NCBI RefSeq assembly: GCF_014898055.3 | Contig: NW_023603184.1 | Span: 108,676,615 to 108,740,614 of the forward strand | From: Talpa occidentalis | Taxonomy: Eukaryota; Chordata; Mammalia; Eulipotyphla; Talpidae | DNA: 64,000 nt | Direction of reading: 5' to 3' | Shown: positions 34,821 to 46,600 of the stretch, in pieces | Numbering within the stretch: position 1 is the first letter of the stretch | How the letters are laid out: every line of letters begins with the position of its first letter | The notes under the pieces: model-generated | What the model saw: the letters and a program-made list of their open reading frames with translations, nothing else | What the model was told of the DNA's origin: nothing | The model's database searches: none | Program-made: the position numbers and the translations under genes

Positions 34821-35795
34821 AACTGACTATCCACATGCAAAAAAAAAAAAAAAAAAAGAATATAGATACCAACCTTATACCAAAACTCAAAACAGATCAC
34901 AGACATAAGTTTAAAACACAAAACTATAAAATTTCTAGAAGATAACATAGAGGAAAATTCAGTTATCGTGTATTTTAGTGATGAAGATTTAGATGCAACA
35001 CCAAAAACAGGTGAGAAAAAAAACAAGTGAAATGTAAGTGAATGATAACTTCATTGAAATTAAAAACTTCTGTTCTGTGTAGAATCAATTAATAAAATGA
35101 AAAGATAAGTCACAGATTAATAGAAAATATTTGCAAAACATACCTGATAAAGAAATTGTTTTAAAAATATACAACCCTTAAAACTCAACAATATGAAAAG
35201 AAACAACCCAATTAAAAAGGGGCAAAAGATCTGAATAGATATCTTACCAAAAAATATACACAGATGGCAAATAAGCAAAGGAAGAGATGCTTATTATCAT
35301 ATGTGATTACGAAAATGCAAAATAAAAGAAGTCATGCCACTACCCATCTACTAGAATGGTTAAAACCTAGCAGAATGGCTAACACACTGACACTAGCAAA
35401 ATGTGTTGAGATTGTAGAACAACAGGATCTCTGACTGCGAGCAGGAATTTAAAATGGTGTAGTCACAATCATGTTGGAAGACAGGCAGTTTCTCATAGAG
35501 TTAAAGTTTCACCATGTCATCCAGCAATCACACTCTTAACTACCCAAATGAGTTAAAAACTTTTGTCAATAAAACAGTATGTACACAAATGACTGTACCA
35601 GCTTTATTCATAACTGCTAAAACTTAGAGGCAACCAAGAAATCCTTTGATAGGTGAAAGGATAAACCAATCGTGGTATATCCAGACAATGGACTATTACT
35701 CAGTAATAAAAAGAAATGAACAATCAAGAGATGAAAAGACATAGAGAAAAGTTAAAAGTTAAACGCACACTGATAAGTGAAAGAAGCCAATGTGA
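34820..35795 (+). mobile_element. L1 LINE, 5' part of an interrupted copy
   Basis: ORF2 3' text: ACTATCCACATGCAAAAAAA, TAGAAGATAACATAGAGGAA, GCAACACCAAAAACAGGTGA, AAAACATACCTGATAAAGAA and GGACTATTACTCAGTAATAA. It is interrupted by the SINE at 35796-36062 and resumes at 36063. Confidence 0.9.
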
Positions 35796-36062
35796 GGGCC
35801 TTCCTGGTGGCGCAAGGGGTTAAGAAGCAACCTATGATGCTATCCACAGCTACTGCAGCATGAGTTCAATCCCTGGCCAGGGAGCTACCCACATGGCACA
35901 GCAGACCTCTCCTGTCTTGCCCATTGCTCCCCTCAGCAGTGTATTTCAGTCAATCTGCCTGTTCTGTTCCCCACTCTGTCTCTGGTGAATCCTCTCACCC
36001 CCCTCCCCCACCTCTGGCCTGTACCCCAGTGCTTGTATGCATAAATAAATCTAAAAAAAGGG
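35796..36062 (+). mobile_element. tRNA-type SINE, B-type, inserted in L1
   Basis: Starts GGGCCTTCCTGGTGGCGCAA and ends GCATAAATAAATCTAAAAAAA. TSD AAAGAAGCCAATGTGA at 35780-35795 and AAAGAATTCAATGTGA at 36063-36078, 14 of 16 identical. Confidence 0.96.
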
Positions 36063-36530
36063 AAAGAATTCAATGTGAAAAGGTCACACATTGTATGACC
36101 CAAACATATGGCATTCTGCAAAAGGCAAAACTGTGAAGGTAGAGAAAAGATCAATGGCTATTGATGATTGGAGAGGGAAGGAAGGAAGAGAGTGATGAAT
36201 AAGGGGAGCCTAGGGGAATTCTACCACAGAGAAACTATTATGTATGATACTATAAAGATGAATAACAATACACATGTTACAAAACCCACAGAACAGTGTA
36301 ACACAGAGTGAACCCCAATGTAAATTATGGGCTCAATTAATAGTAATGTATAAATCTCAATTTATCAATGCATCAATAAAACAAATGTAGTACACCAATG
36401 CAAGATGTTTACAACAGGGAAAAATGAAGGAGTGGAAGAGGTGGTATCGGGAACTCTGTATTTTCTCCTCAGTTTTTCTGTTAGCCCAAAACTGACCTAA
36501 AAAATCTATTAATAAATGAAATTAAATGAA
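36063..36530 (+). mobile_element. L1 LINE, 3' part of the interrupted copy
   Basis: 3'-UTR text continues: CATATGGCATTCTGCAAAAG, GGGAACTCTGTATTTTCTCC, CAGTTTTTCTGTTAGCCCAA and AACTGACCTAAAAAATCTAT. It ends A-rich near 36530. Confidence 0.85.
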
Positions 36531-36588
36531 TTGATTTTTTTTTCCAGCAGTTGAAATATCTGAAAATAGAATATTAAAGAATTGGAAA

Positions 36589-36869
36589 GGACCTCCCCTG
36601 GTGGCGCAGCGGTTGAGCGCTGGGCTGCAAAGCTGCCCGCAGCCTCTGCAGTGCCTATTCGATCCCCGGCTGCTCCCCGGCCACCGGAGGAGGGTCCCAC
36701 AGACCTCTCCTGCCTCCCGCTGCTCCCCTCAGCAGTGTACTTCCGTCCTTCTGCCTGCTCTGCTCCCCGCTCTGGCTCTGGTGAATTCTCTCACCCTCCC
36801 GAGCTTCTGACTGTGCCAAGTGCTTGTACAAATAAATAAATCTTTAAAAAAATAAAAAATGAAAAAAAA
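36589..36869 (+). mobile_element. tRNA-type SINE, young A-type
   Basis: Starts GGACCTCCCCTGGTGGCGCA. B box replaced by CTATTCGATCCCC. A small deletion removes the ATGGCGCG stretch after GGGTCCCAC. TSD AAAGAATTGGAAA at 36576-36588 and 36870-36882. Confidence 0.96.
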
Positions 36870-36954
36870 AAAGAATTGGAAAACCAGAGAAACAGTAGTT
36901 GAATTCTAAACTTCAGTTCCAAGTCTATACTGACTTCCTTTTCCAGAATGCATC

Positions 36955-37205
36955 AATAATAATAATTACAGTGATGAGGGATAACAGTTATTGTACTTTT
37001 ACAAAGTGTCAGGAACCTTGCTACAGATTTTATGTGTTATTCAACTCAATCCTCCTACAACCACACAAAGTAGGTATTGTAATCCTTGTTTTTCAGATAA
37101 GGAAATATGAACTTTCCCAATTTACATAGATAATAAATGTAAGCAGGCAGACTAAATACCCCCCATCAAGCACTCTTAACCACAGCGCTACACTGCATTT
37201 TTTAG
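36955..37205 (-). mobile_element. MIR SINE relic
   Basis: Antisense MIR: GTCAGGAACCTTGCTACAGA, TCAACTCAATCCTCCTACAA, CACAAAGTAGGTATTGTAAT, TTTTTCAGATAAGGAAATAT and CTCTTAACCACAGCGCTACA. Close to full length. A short (ATT)6 run follows at 37212-37230. Confidence 0.85.
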
Positions 37206-39339
37206 TGTGCTTTATTATTATTATTATTTTGTTACATCATTGCAAAGTGAAGTCCAATAATATCACATGTCTCCTAAGGATTTTAAATTTATCAGATTAG
37301 ATCACCTGGAAAATAGGTAAAAATGGACTAATCAACTAAATAGTGTTTTTTAAACCTATCTATGTGTAATTGGCTATACTTACATCAAATTAAAGTCTAA
37401 TCTTTCTTAATTTTCCAAAGCAGACTTCCACACGAATAGATACTAATGCTTTCATAGCCCTGAAAATTTCTCAAAAACTCCTTCCAAAAGAAAAAAGAAA
37501 TATGTCATTTTGGTTATAACAAGTAATAGTTATATAAGCAAAGAAGCCAAGCGCTAGGCTGGGAGCACAGAGACCAGCGTTGTGGTCTACATTTTGTCAC
37601 TCCTAGCCCAAGCATGTCTGTCTCTTGGAACCTCAATTTAAAGAGGTTCCTAGAGAGAACTGCTGAGTACCATCTAGTTCTCTGATTCATAAATTTGGGG
37701 ACTTAAAGATTAGCAATTCTTTTAACAAAGAAAAATAATTCAGCCATAAGGCATGAAAAATTATGATAGGCTGTGGAGTTTTGTTTAAATTTAGGCAAGA
37801 ATAACTCAGTATTTAGTGTAACATCCAGCTACTGGTTTGAAGTTTCTGTGAGAGTCTCTTTCCAGAGATAGACAAGTCCCCGAGTAGCAGAACAGTCAGA
37901 TAAGTCAAATTGTGTTGGAATTAGGAAGAATTCCAGTTGGTATCTTGGGTGATTGTGGATAAACACAGCCCCATGCAAAAGTAAAAACAGGAAAAGTCCG
38001 GCCTTGTGCTATGTTTACAAAGTATACCCCTCCTCCTATGGAAGCTGCCTACTCCATCTCTTCCCCACTACACTGGGCACCCATCCCAGAATGTTCCTTG
38101 AAGTTCTCTATGTGCTACAAAATATTCACCTCTTCTTTTAAAAATGCAATGTTGCTGCAACAACTCTAGGTTTTAGAAAGAAAACAAACAAATTAAAATA
38201 TATCTGACTATAGTATATATGGCTGAAAGGAGCTTAATCCTTCCTGAGTCAGTATTTGCTTCCTTAAAATGCAAATAAACATGAACCTTTCAAAAGTAGA
38301 ATTTGAATATGGAAGAGGAAGTTTTGTGGGCTTTTAAAAATCATTCCTTTTTAGAAAAAGAAAGAATACTATTCTAGGACATTGTCTCTATTACCCAGCT
38401 CAACTTAGTCTAGCAAATCAGGAAAACAAGCCAGCACCAACACCAAGCACCTCACCACCCAATTTCTGAAAGACTGTTAATACAAATTCAGGCCACCTTG
38501 TAAATGCCAGTGTATGCGTGTTCTTTTGACTATTTATATTACCACTCTTAAATTGTCAAGTAAACATTTTATAATAATCATCACATTCCACATTAATAAT
38601 GAAATCATCCAAAGGTTAAAGTAAGATATGCTTAGAGAAAATATTCAAGACATAACTAAAATTAATTTTTGTTGCATGAGTAAATGAACCATGCAAAGAA
38701 CAGAAGTGATTTTGCTGACATTACCTTCAACAAGAAACAGTTTATGCATGTGAAATTCCTCTCGTTTGGACCCAAAATGACAATATTATATAAAAAGGTT
38801 TTCAAAGTTATCTTCTCGCTTCTCTAAAGTCAGCTCAATCCATTATTATACATTTTTCTAGGTATAAAAACCTGGAAATATTCAAAACTATGTATTTTTT
38901 TTCTCAATTGGGTGCTTTGTGCAATTTTAATTTACTTAGACACAATTGAATATTTGACTACAATTATCAGTTTTGTTTCACCAAATTTGCCCATATTTTG
39001 ACAACTTCAGGAGAATGAAAGGAAAAACCTTATAAATAAAATGATGTTTTTACTTTCCTTTGAAACTATTTCAGAACTCACAAATAAGAGTTAGCATAGG
39101 AGTTGCACACCTAAAAACACAATAAAAATGCAAAATGGGAACATATACATAGTGGCCTGCTTAAAAAGATAGTATAAACTGCTTGTATATAAAATTTAAA
39201 AAATTAACTATTAAATAGGCAAATGATTAATGCTAGAATCAAAAGAATTATCATCTGCACGTCCTTTAAAGTTATGCAAGTGTACTGATATTCATTATGC
39301 CACTTTGATAAAGCTGCCCTGCTAACTACTGGTTAGTAC
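37206..39339. other. Unassigned noncoding DNA
   Basis: About 2.1 kb free of recognised repeats apart from the short ATT run at its start. The 62-codon frame at 37953-38141 has no support as an exon. Confidence 0.5.
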
Positions 39340-39353
39340 ACACATTGCTGTCT

Positions 39354-39664
39354 CTCTTTTTTTTTTTAAAGATTTATTTTTATTTAATTATGCATACAAG
39401 ATCTGGGGTATAGGCCAAATGTGCAGGAAGGGGGTGAAAGGATTCACCAGAGAGTGGGGAGCAGAACAGGCAGATGTACTGAAATACTCATCTGAGGGGA
39501 GCAGTGGGTGAGACAGGAGAGGTCTACTGTGCCTGTGGGTCAGCTCCCTGGCCAGGTATTGAACTCATGTGGCACTGGCTAGCAATAGTGTGATAATGCT
39601 GAGACTTTAACCACTTTAACCACTGTGCTACCACTGTGCCACCAGGTAGGGCCCACCAGGTAGG
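39354..39664 (-). mobile_element. tRNA-type SINE, B-type, with duplicated head segment
   Basis: TSD ACACATTGCTGTCT at 39340-39353 and 39665-39678. The minus-strand head is expanded by micro-duplications, visible on the plus strand as TTTAACCACTTTAACCACTG, GTGCTACCACTGTGCCACC and a repeated CCACCAGGTAGG. The head is longer than usual and the Pol III boxes are disrupted. Confidence 0.94.
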
Positions 39665-39678
39665 ACACATTGCTGTCT

Positions 39679-40212
39679 TAATAGAGCTTAAAGTTAAAAA
39701 TCACCAATGGTGTTTCTAATACTTGGAAATATTGAATATACCCAGATTTATATAGTTTTGACTTTTAAATCAGATTAATATTTACAACTCAGTAAGTTAA
39801 GTCAAAATAATAAAGGATGGGGGAAAATAACATTGATTTTTAAACAGAAAAATAATAAACCTAGTTATATATCAAATAGACAACATAAACATACAGAAGA
39901 AAATACAAATATAATGCAGGTAAATTTTGAACACAGTATATGATTTTATATTCTGAATGAATAATTCTAAGTACAAGAAGAATTGTGGCAAGATGTGGAA
40001 CTTAATGAGCTTGGTATTAGTATTGGTGTAGCAATTATAAAATTTGGGGAGGAGGTTACTGTACCCACAAATGAATATTAATATACTAATACTGCTGGGA
40101 GCTAGGGTTTTCTCTGTGGGAGAAAAGACATACAGATACAAAATGGGGGAAGGAGTAAAAGAATGCTAGAGTGTTGGATTAGAATTAGAGGAATTAGTGT
40201 GAACTCATGATT

Positions 40213-40248
<36 letters not shown>

Positions 40249-40428
40249 TTACTGGTCCTGTCCACAACTGAGCTATTTGTAGAAACAAGGATGCTGAAAG
40301 CAACAATACTCAGTTTTCAATAAATACATCCAGTTCCAAGATGCTGGTTTCAAAATACTTTACTCTACTAAAAGAAACCAAGCCATTTGGGAGAAATGAC
40401 TCCTGGTCTAGGATAGGGAAATACAATG
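39679..40428. other. Unassigned DNA with (TG)n
   Basis: No gene recognised. A 31-bp (TG)n microsatellite lies at 40216-40246. The 89-codon minus frame at 39872-40141 is AT-driven and unsupported. Confidence 0.5.
40216..40246. repeat. (TG)15 microsatellite
   Basis: Uninterrupted TG dinucleotides. Confidence 0.98.
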
Positions 40429-40444
40429 CCTGAAACCACTTTCT

Positions 40445-40925
40445 TTCTTTTTTTTTTCTTTTTTTCCTTCCTTTTTTCCTTTTTTCCTTCCTTCCTTCCT
40501 TCCTTCCTTCCTTCCTTCCTTCCTTCCTTCCTTCCTTCCTTCCTTCCTTCCTTCCTTCCTTCCTTCCTTCCTTCCTTCCTTCCTTCCTTCCTTCCTTCCT
40601 TCCTTCCTTCCTTCCTTCCTTCCTTCCTTCCTTCCTTCCTTCCTTCCTTCCTTCCTTCCTTCCTTCCTTCCATTTATTTATTTATTTATACAAGCACTGG
40701 GTACAGTCAGAAGTGTGGGAGGGTGAGAGAATCCACCAGAGCCACAATGGGGAACAGAACAGGCAGACTGACGAAATACACTGCTGAGGGGAGCAGCGGG
40801 CATGGCAGGAGAGGTCTGTGGCGCCATATGGGACCCTTACCGACGGCCGGGGATTGAACCAGCACTGCAGAGGCTGCGGGCAGCTTCGCAGCCCAGCGCT
40901 CAAATGCTGTGCCACCAGGGAGGCC
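40445..40925 (-). mobile_element. tRNA-type SINE, intermediate type, with tail turned into a (GGAA)n array
   Basis: SINE head and body occupy 40671-40925 on the minus strand. The 16-bp TSD CCTGAAACCACTTTCT is at 40429-40444 and 40926-40941. The whole (TTCC)n tract of 40445-40670 therefore lies inside the inserted element, where the A-tail should be. Confidence 0.96.
40484..40671. repeat. (TTCC/GGAA)47 microsatellite
   Basis: About 188 bp of uninterrupted TTCC on the plus strand. Its edge at 40445-40483 has TTTTTCC and TTTC variants, which look like intermediate steps from an A-tail. Frames of 101 and 143 codons across it are artefacts. Confidence 0.98.
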
Positions 40926-41132
40926 CCTGAAACCACTTTCTATGCTAGGAAAAAAAGAAGTGCTTAAAAACTGATTGAAAAGGTCAGTTTTGGGGCAATC
41001 ATAGTATCAAAACATATAAAGACTGGAATGTATTATAACACAATGTATTTTTTTTTTAATCTTGAGTCCATGCTGACGTTTTTAAAGGGGTAAGAAGAGG
41101 AAAATTTTTTCTTTATAAAAATCAGCCAACTA

Positions 41133-41395
41133 GGGCCTCCCCGGTGGCGCAGCAGTTGAGCACTGGGCTGCGAGGCTGCCCACAGCCTCTGCAGCGCTGG
41201 TTCGATCCCGAGCCACTAGGTGAGGGTCCCACATGGTGTGCAGACCTCTCCTGCCGCCTGCTGCTCCCCTCAGCAGTGTACTGTCAGTCTGCCTGTTCTG
41301 CTCTCCGTTCTGGCTCTGGTGAGTTCTCTCACCCTTCTGCGCTTCTGACTGTACCCAGTGCTTGTATAAATAAATAAATAGAATCTTAAAAAAAA
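41133..41395 (+). mobile_element. tRNA-type SINE, intermediate type
   Basis: Starts GGGCCTCCCCGGTGGCGCAG and ends AAATAAATAGAATCTTAAAA. TSD AAAAATCAGCCAACTA at 41117-41132 and 41396-41411, identical over 16 bp. The head has GCGAGGCTGCC, the variant also found in the two head-only copies. Confidence 0.97.
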
Positions 41396-41499
41396 AAAAA
41401 TCAGCCAACTAATGGGTCCAAAATGAACATGAGAAATAAAATGTCATCATTTTCACAGCCACCATAGTTATAGCAATTCTAGAAAGATGTATCTGTGGA

Positions 41500-42055
41500 T
41501 GCTAATATCATTAGGTAGAAAGCTATTAGGAAACAAGATATTCACAGAGTCTCAAAGTCTCTCCCCACAGATTATTTATTGATTGCAAAGGGGAAAAGAT
41601 ACCTTTACAATGGGGGAAATCTGACAGATACACCTTTACCAAGTGATCAAGTTTAATATCATCAACATTGGGACAAACTAGCATCATGAGCCACCTGATC
41701 TTACGCAGTATGATGGACACACCACCTATGCAGCACCTTGCCAAATATATTTAAGCTAAATCTAATCATGAGGAAATATCAGACAAATCCAACTTGAGAG
41801 AGATTTTGTGAAGCAATTGGCTTGCACTTCTCAAAAATGTCAATACCATAAGAAACAAAGCAAGCTGAGGGGCTGCTCTGAATTACAGGAAACAAAAGAA
41901 ACTTGGCCAGCAAAAATCAGCCAAGGATGTGATGGAGACAATTTGGGAAATTTCAACATAGGCTGGGACATGATCAGATAGATGCTGAAACTTGTAAAGG
42001 TGAAAGGCCATGATGTCAAACAACTAGTTTTGAAATACATTAGCAAAACTAAACA
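41500..42055 (+). mobile_element. Probable L1M 3'-UTR
   Basis: Resembles the old L1 3'-UTR: TACCAAGTGATCAAGTTTAA, CATCATGAGCCACCTGATCT, ATCATGAGGAAATATCAGAC, ACAAATCCAACTTGAGAGAG, AATTTGGGAAATTTCAACAT and AAAGGCCATGATGTCAAACA in consensus order. Subfamily not determined. Confidence 0.55.
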
Positions 42056-42060
42056 ATACC

Positions 42061-42360
42061 GGATGCATATCTAGAGAGAAGACACAAAGCAACAGCAACA
42101 AAATGTTACCAGTTTGGTGATTCCACACAGAGAGAGGGTTCTTGCAAATTTTCTGTGTATCCCTGAGTCCACAAAATAAATATTGTTGGGGGAAGATAGG
42201 AACCCTGAAGGTAATGAGACTGTTACGAGTTTTGGCTAGAGAATCCCATATTATTCAGGTGGGGTCTAGTCTTAATGGGGTACGTATAAATTAAACAGGT
42301 GGGCCACAGTGCCTGTGGGGTGCTGTTGGGGACAGAGCAAAGGTCTTTGGAATGTGGCAC
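42061..42360. other. Unassigned noncoding DNA
   Basis: Nothing recognised. Confidence 0.45.
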
Positions 42361-42364
42361 TTCC

Positions 42365-42461
42365 AATCACCATCCTGCCCCTCCTTACTTTTTACCTTAA
42401 GGCCCTATGCTCTCTGCCTCACTCAATCTCAGCTCCTACCTCTCCTGCCCAAATATGTTCT
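42365..42461 (+). mobile_element. L2 LINE, start of an interrupted copy
   Basis: CCTTAAGGCCCTATGCTCTC, then TGCCTCACTCAATCTCAGC, fits the L2 'CTCAGGGCCTTTGCACTTGC' region. A SINE separates it from its continuation at 42740-43165. Confidence 0.45.
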
Positions 42462-42725
42462 TTTTTTTCAAAGATTTATTTATTCATGCATACAAGAACT
42501 GGGGAACAGGCTAGAGGTGTGGGGGTGAGAGGATTCACCGGACACAGAACGGGGAGCTGAACAGGCAGACTGACTGAAATACACTGCTGAGGGGAGCAGC
42601 GGGCGAGTCAGGAGAGGTCTGCTGTGCCATGTGGGCAGCTCCCTGGCCGGGGATGGAACTTGTGCTGCAGTGGCTGTGGATAGCATCATAGGTTGTGTCT
42701 TAACCCCTTGTGCCACCAGGGAGGT
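42462..42725 (-). mobile_element. tRNA-type SINE, B-type, inserted in L2
   Basis: Minus-strand copy from GGGACCTCCCTGGTGGCACA to the A-tail. TSD CCCAAATATGTT at 42448-42459 and CCCAAATACGTT from 42726. Confidence 0.94.
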
Positions 42726-42739
42726 CCCAAATACGTTAA

Positions 42740-43165
42740 TTCTTATCCCTACACTCCTTATTTCTATTGCTCATGACCGGCAAGCTCGTTCCTCCTTAAA
42801 CTTCATTTTCTGTGTCCTCTGCTCTGGAAGCTCTACCTCCAGATCCTGGTGTTTGCCAGGTTTCCCATCACATGGGTCTTGATGGTGGGGTTGGGGAAGC
42901 AGGCGAGGGGGCTGTCCTTCCCTGACACCAGCCCTAAAGCGGCTCTTCACTCTTTGCATGCTCTCTCAAATCACCATTTACAACTGCTTTTCATGCATTC
43001 ACTCCCACCCATAGCACAAGTCAGAAATAATCATATTTATGCATTTATTTATCAGCTTGTTATCAGCCCTCCCACGAGAGGGCCTGGCCTCTCTTAGCCA
43101 CTGCTGTAACCCAGTGGCTGGATCAAAGCCTGATGAACTCCATAAACACTTACAAACTTAATGGA
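42740..43165 (+). mobile_element. L2 LINE 3' end
   Basis: GTCCTCTGCTCTGGAAGCTC, CTGTCCTTCCCTGACACC, TATTTATCAGCTTGTTATC and CCCAGTGGCTGGATCAAAGC follow the L2 3' order, ending with the decayed CATAAACAC terminus. Confidence 0.55.
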
Positions 43166-43341
43166 CCAATGGTGCTAAAACACCACAAAACCCTGTGGAT
43201 TAGATGCTGTATTGCTTGCCTCACAATATTTGCATTTAGAGCAATAAAATAAAAATGCAAAAGAAGAGAATTTTAGTCGATACTTTCTCTCATCTTTCTT
43301 ATAAGACTATTTCAAGACACCTGAATCAATGCTTCTGTTTT

Positions 43342-43677
43342 CTTTTTTTTTTTGTTTGTTTTTTTTTAATTTTATTTAATATGAGTCTCTTCCTGGGACA
43401 TTGACTTATTCCCAGAGTGCCCACAATATCAATCTCCTGAGCTATTAAGATTCAGGACCCAAATCTGACCGTGGTAATGTCAATGTTACAATAGAAGAAT
43501 CTTTTGTTTTGACCTTCCAGCATCCCATCCTGTGAGGAATTCATCTTTCTTCCTTTTTTTTTTTTTTTTTTTTTTTTTGTGGGACCCTTGCCGGTGGCCA
43601 GGGATCGAACTGGCGCTGCAGAGGCTGTGGGCAGCCTCGCAACCCAGCGCTCAACATCTGCGCCACCAGGGGAGGCC
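43342..43677 (-). mobile_element. Chimeric retro-insertion: head-only mini-SINE plus unrelated 3' segment and second A-tail
   Basis: On the minus strand the insert runs as follows. A 99-bp SINE head lies at 43677-43579, starting GGGCCTCCCCTGGTGGCGCA and ending CCGGCAAGGGTCCCAC. About 25 A follow at 43578-43554. Next are about 175 bp unrelated to the SINE at 43553-43380, then an AATAAA-containing A-rich end and second A-tail at 43370-43342. Outer duplication CAATGCTTCTGTTTTC at 43327-43342 and CAATGCTTTTGTTTCC at 43678-43693, 14 of 16 identical. It could be a 3' transduction, a template-switch chimera, or two insertions. Confidence 0.75.
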
Positions 43678-43693
43678 CAATGCTTTTGTTTCC

Positions 43694-46600
43694 TAATGAA
43701 AAAAAAAAAGTATATTTGCAAACAAGCACAAATCTTAGCAAACTAGACCTTCTGTCCCTGTGTCAATAAATGAAGGAATGAAACTGCTGCATTGTTGCCC
43801 CCAACGCTGCAGTCACTGGCCAGAGGAAAGCATTCAACTCTTAGAGGTGGGAACCTAGTCTACCTTTCCATTTCATTAAATCATACATCATTTTTACATG
43901 TGAGCTACTAGGTTATAAATCATGTAAAACAGAATGAGAGCTAATTAAAGGGTTAGCTGAGCATATAATTTTGAATTCCTAGGCACCCAAAAACTGAGAT
44001 TGACAATAAATGTGATAAAACCCAGAATCATTTGCTAACTAATAAAGCAAGGATTTTCCAGCTGCCAAGTTGCTAAGCCACATTTTCATATTTAAAAGAA
44101 TCTATATTGAATTTAATTCATATATGGTAATAAACTTTCAGTCATTTACCTCAAAGTACTTCAGTGAAATATACTCAGATTTTAATTTTTTTGTTAAAGA
44201 TAACAAGGTCAAAAAAAAAAAGAAAAAAAAATCCCAGTGAATTGTGTTCTCATATCAGATTAAAGTTCACTCCTGAGACAAGAAATTTTATCTTTCACTG
44301 ATATTTACATAGTATCTTTCTTCCAAAGTACATTCAGGGAGAGCACGTTTATAAAAGAAATTCCATTGTCAATAGGGAAAATGAAAATGGAGTTAGACCA
44401 ACCTGGTCAAGGTCACTAAACAAGTCAGTTAACTGTTCTGAGAGCAGAACATGAAGAGACAGCTGACTCACCTTGGTTTTCCTCCTGCAAGTACACTGCT
44501 TTATCTGAAAGGTATTTTGAGGGTATTCACATTTATGCACTTAATATTTGCATTCCTCTTGAGAAAGAGTTTTCACAATAGAAAGAAAACTCTATAACAT
44601 TTAGACACTATAATAAATATAAAGATTATTTTCCTTCTTTTAGAGATCTTTAGTTATAACACAAGGCTTGAGAACTGACATTGAAACAGGTCAAATAAAA
44701 GTTTTAGGTTGGAGTATTTAAAAGAAGAAATACTTTATATCATAACTAATTTAATAGGCTAAGAAAAATAAGGTGTTTTCAGAGTTGTTGCATTATGGTT
44801 AGAGTTTTATCAACTTTCATATTAGTTTAGCATCACAACTGAAAGAAATAAAAATTTTAAGTGTACAATATACTCAATTCACTTACTAGTTGTCTAAAAA
44901 TATATATCTCCAATATTTCTTGTAACTCCTATGGTCAGAAAAAAAAAAAAAAACTTTCCCTCTGTGAATACTGAGGGAAATATGTGTGAATTAATGATGT
45001 GCAGATCAAGGAGATCAAGGTACAAGGTTGTATCTATATTTAAATCCTCTTTCCAAATAAAATGATATATGTTTCTCTCTTTGATTAGAGTAACTATAGG
45101 AGATTCAAAAAACACCACCACCACAAACCCAAGGGACAACATATTCAAAAGCTTACTTGGATCCTTCCTGATCATATGTGCTAAGCATGAACCACAATGC
45201 TGGTACTTCAATATGTACACAAGAAAAACTACACAGCAAATCCTACTTGTACAATAAATTAGTTCTTTTACCCCTCATACCAAAATCTCATGCCCATGCA
45301 GTGCCTTGCTTGTGATCACACGGAAAGTGCAGGTGTTATCTTTTGCTGTATCTCACTCCAACATATCAGCTATAATACGTAGCGTTCCATTCCCTCTGCA
45401 ACCCCAAAGGAAGTGCCCATTGCCATTTCCAAAAAAAGATTCCTCAGGAAAAGGAAAACATATGCTTCTACGGGACATAAAGTTATACATAGATATATAA
45501 ATATCTGTATGGCTAGATCAACAAGCAAAAAATAGCAAGTGAGAAAACTGGAAACTTCATATCTGTCATATTTGTGCTCTATTCACTCTTCTCCCAAAAA
45601 GAATCAGCAATTTGAATTTATTTTTCATGTTGAGAATCATAGAGGTAAATTTAATTTATATAAAACTACCTTTAAAATACTTTTTACATAAAATAAAAAT
45701 AGTATGAACTAATAATAAATAAAGAGCAAAGTATTAGTATAAACCAAAAAATGGCATTTTGCTGTTCCTTGCAAAAGCGTGGTCCTTTCAGTGCTATATA
45801 TTCTGTCCCACACACAGAATACAGGGTATTATAAATAGTCTAGAGAGGGAAACTATCTTGATTAGTCATTCCTACATGGATTCTTTCTGAAGTCTTCTCC
45901 TGAAGAAGATGCATGCCTGACTCTAGAAGAGAACTGCATAGCTATAGTCAGCTAACAGTTTTTCACTTATATTTAAGAATGCTTTGGGGCTCCATTAAAG
46001 GCCACCTGCAAAAGCTGTATCCACTGAGCTACCCAGTGATTCTGGGGTCTGTGTGCTCCTACTGACCCCCCAACACACCTAACCCCATGGCCCTTACCAG
46101 AGAGAACTGTACAGATGATGTCTTTCCCACCACCCAAACCACTCAGAGCTTCTTCCATTAATTTTCGTTAATGAATTAACTGGCAAAATTTCCAGCCAAT
46201 GGATCACAAAATAATAATTCTTGGCCAGAAAATGAATATTATCTTTATTCAAAATTACTTTTAAATGTAATGTTTATTTTATAATTGTATGGTACCGTTT
46301 GAAATGTTATGAGTCAAAACACAAAAATGGAATTTAGTGATTAAGTGTTTCTATTTAGTTCAATTGTTTTTCCATTTAAATCTTTGCCATTCACAAACAC
46401 TTAAAATCTCAGTATTTCAGATAGCAAGCTGTTAGTGTCTCAATGGGAAAGAAATACATTCAAGTTAGGAAAAATTAAAATGGTTAAAACACTGCTTCTA
46501 AGTGTTTAGTCTGGGTATAAAGGAGCTACAAGGATATGTATTATAGGAACCAGGGGTTAGAGCACAGGTGATGTTACCAACCCCAGCCCCAAGGAGAAGC

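Noticed and set aside
40426..40857. 143-codon and 101-codon open frames (proline/serine/leucine/phenylalanine and lysine/glycine/glutamate repeats)
   Set aside because: They are translations of the TTCC/GGAA microsatellite and the adjoining SINE.
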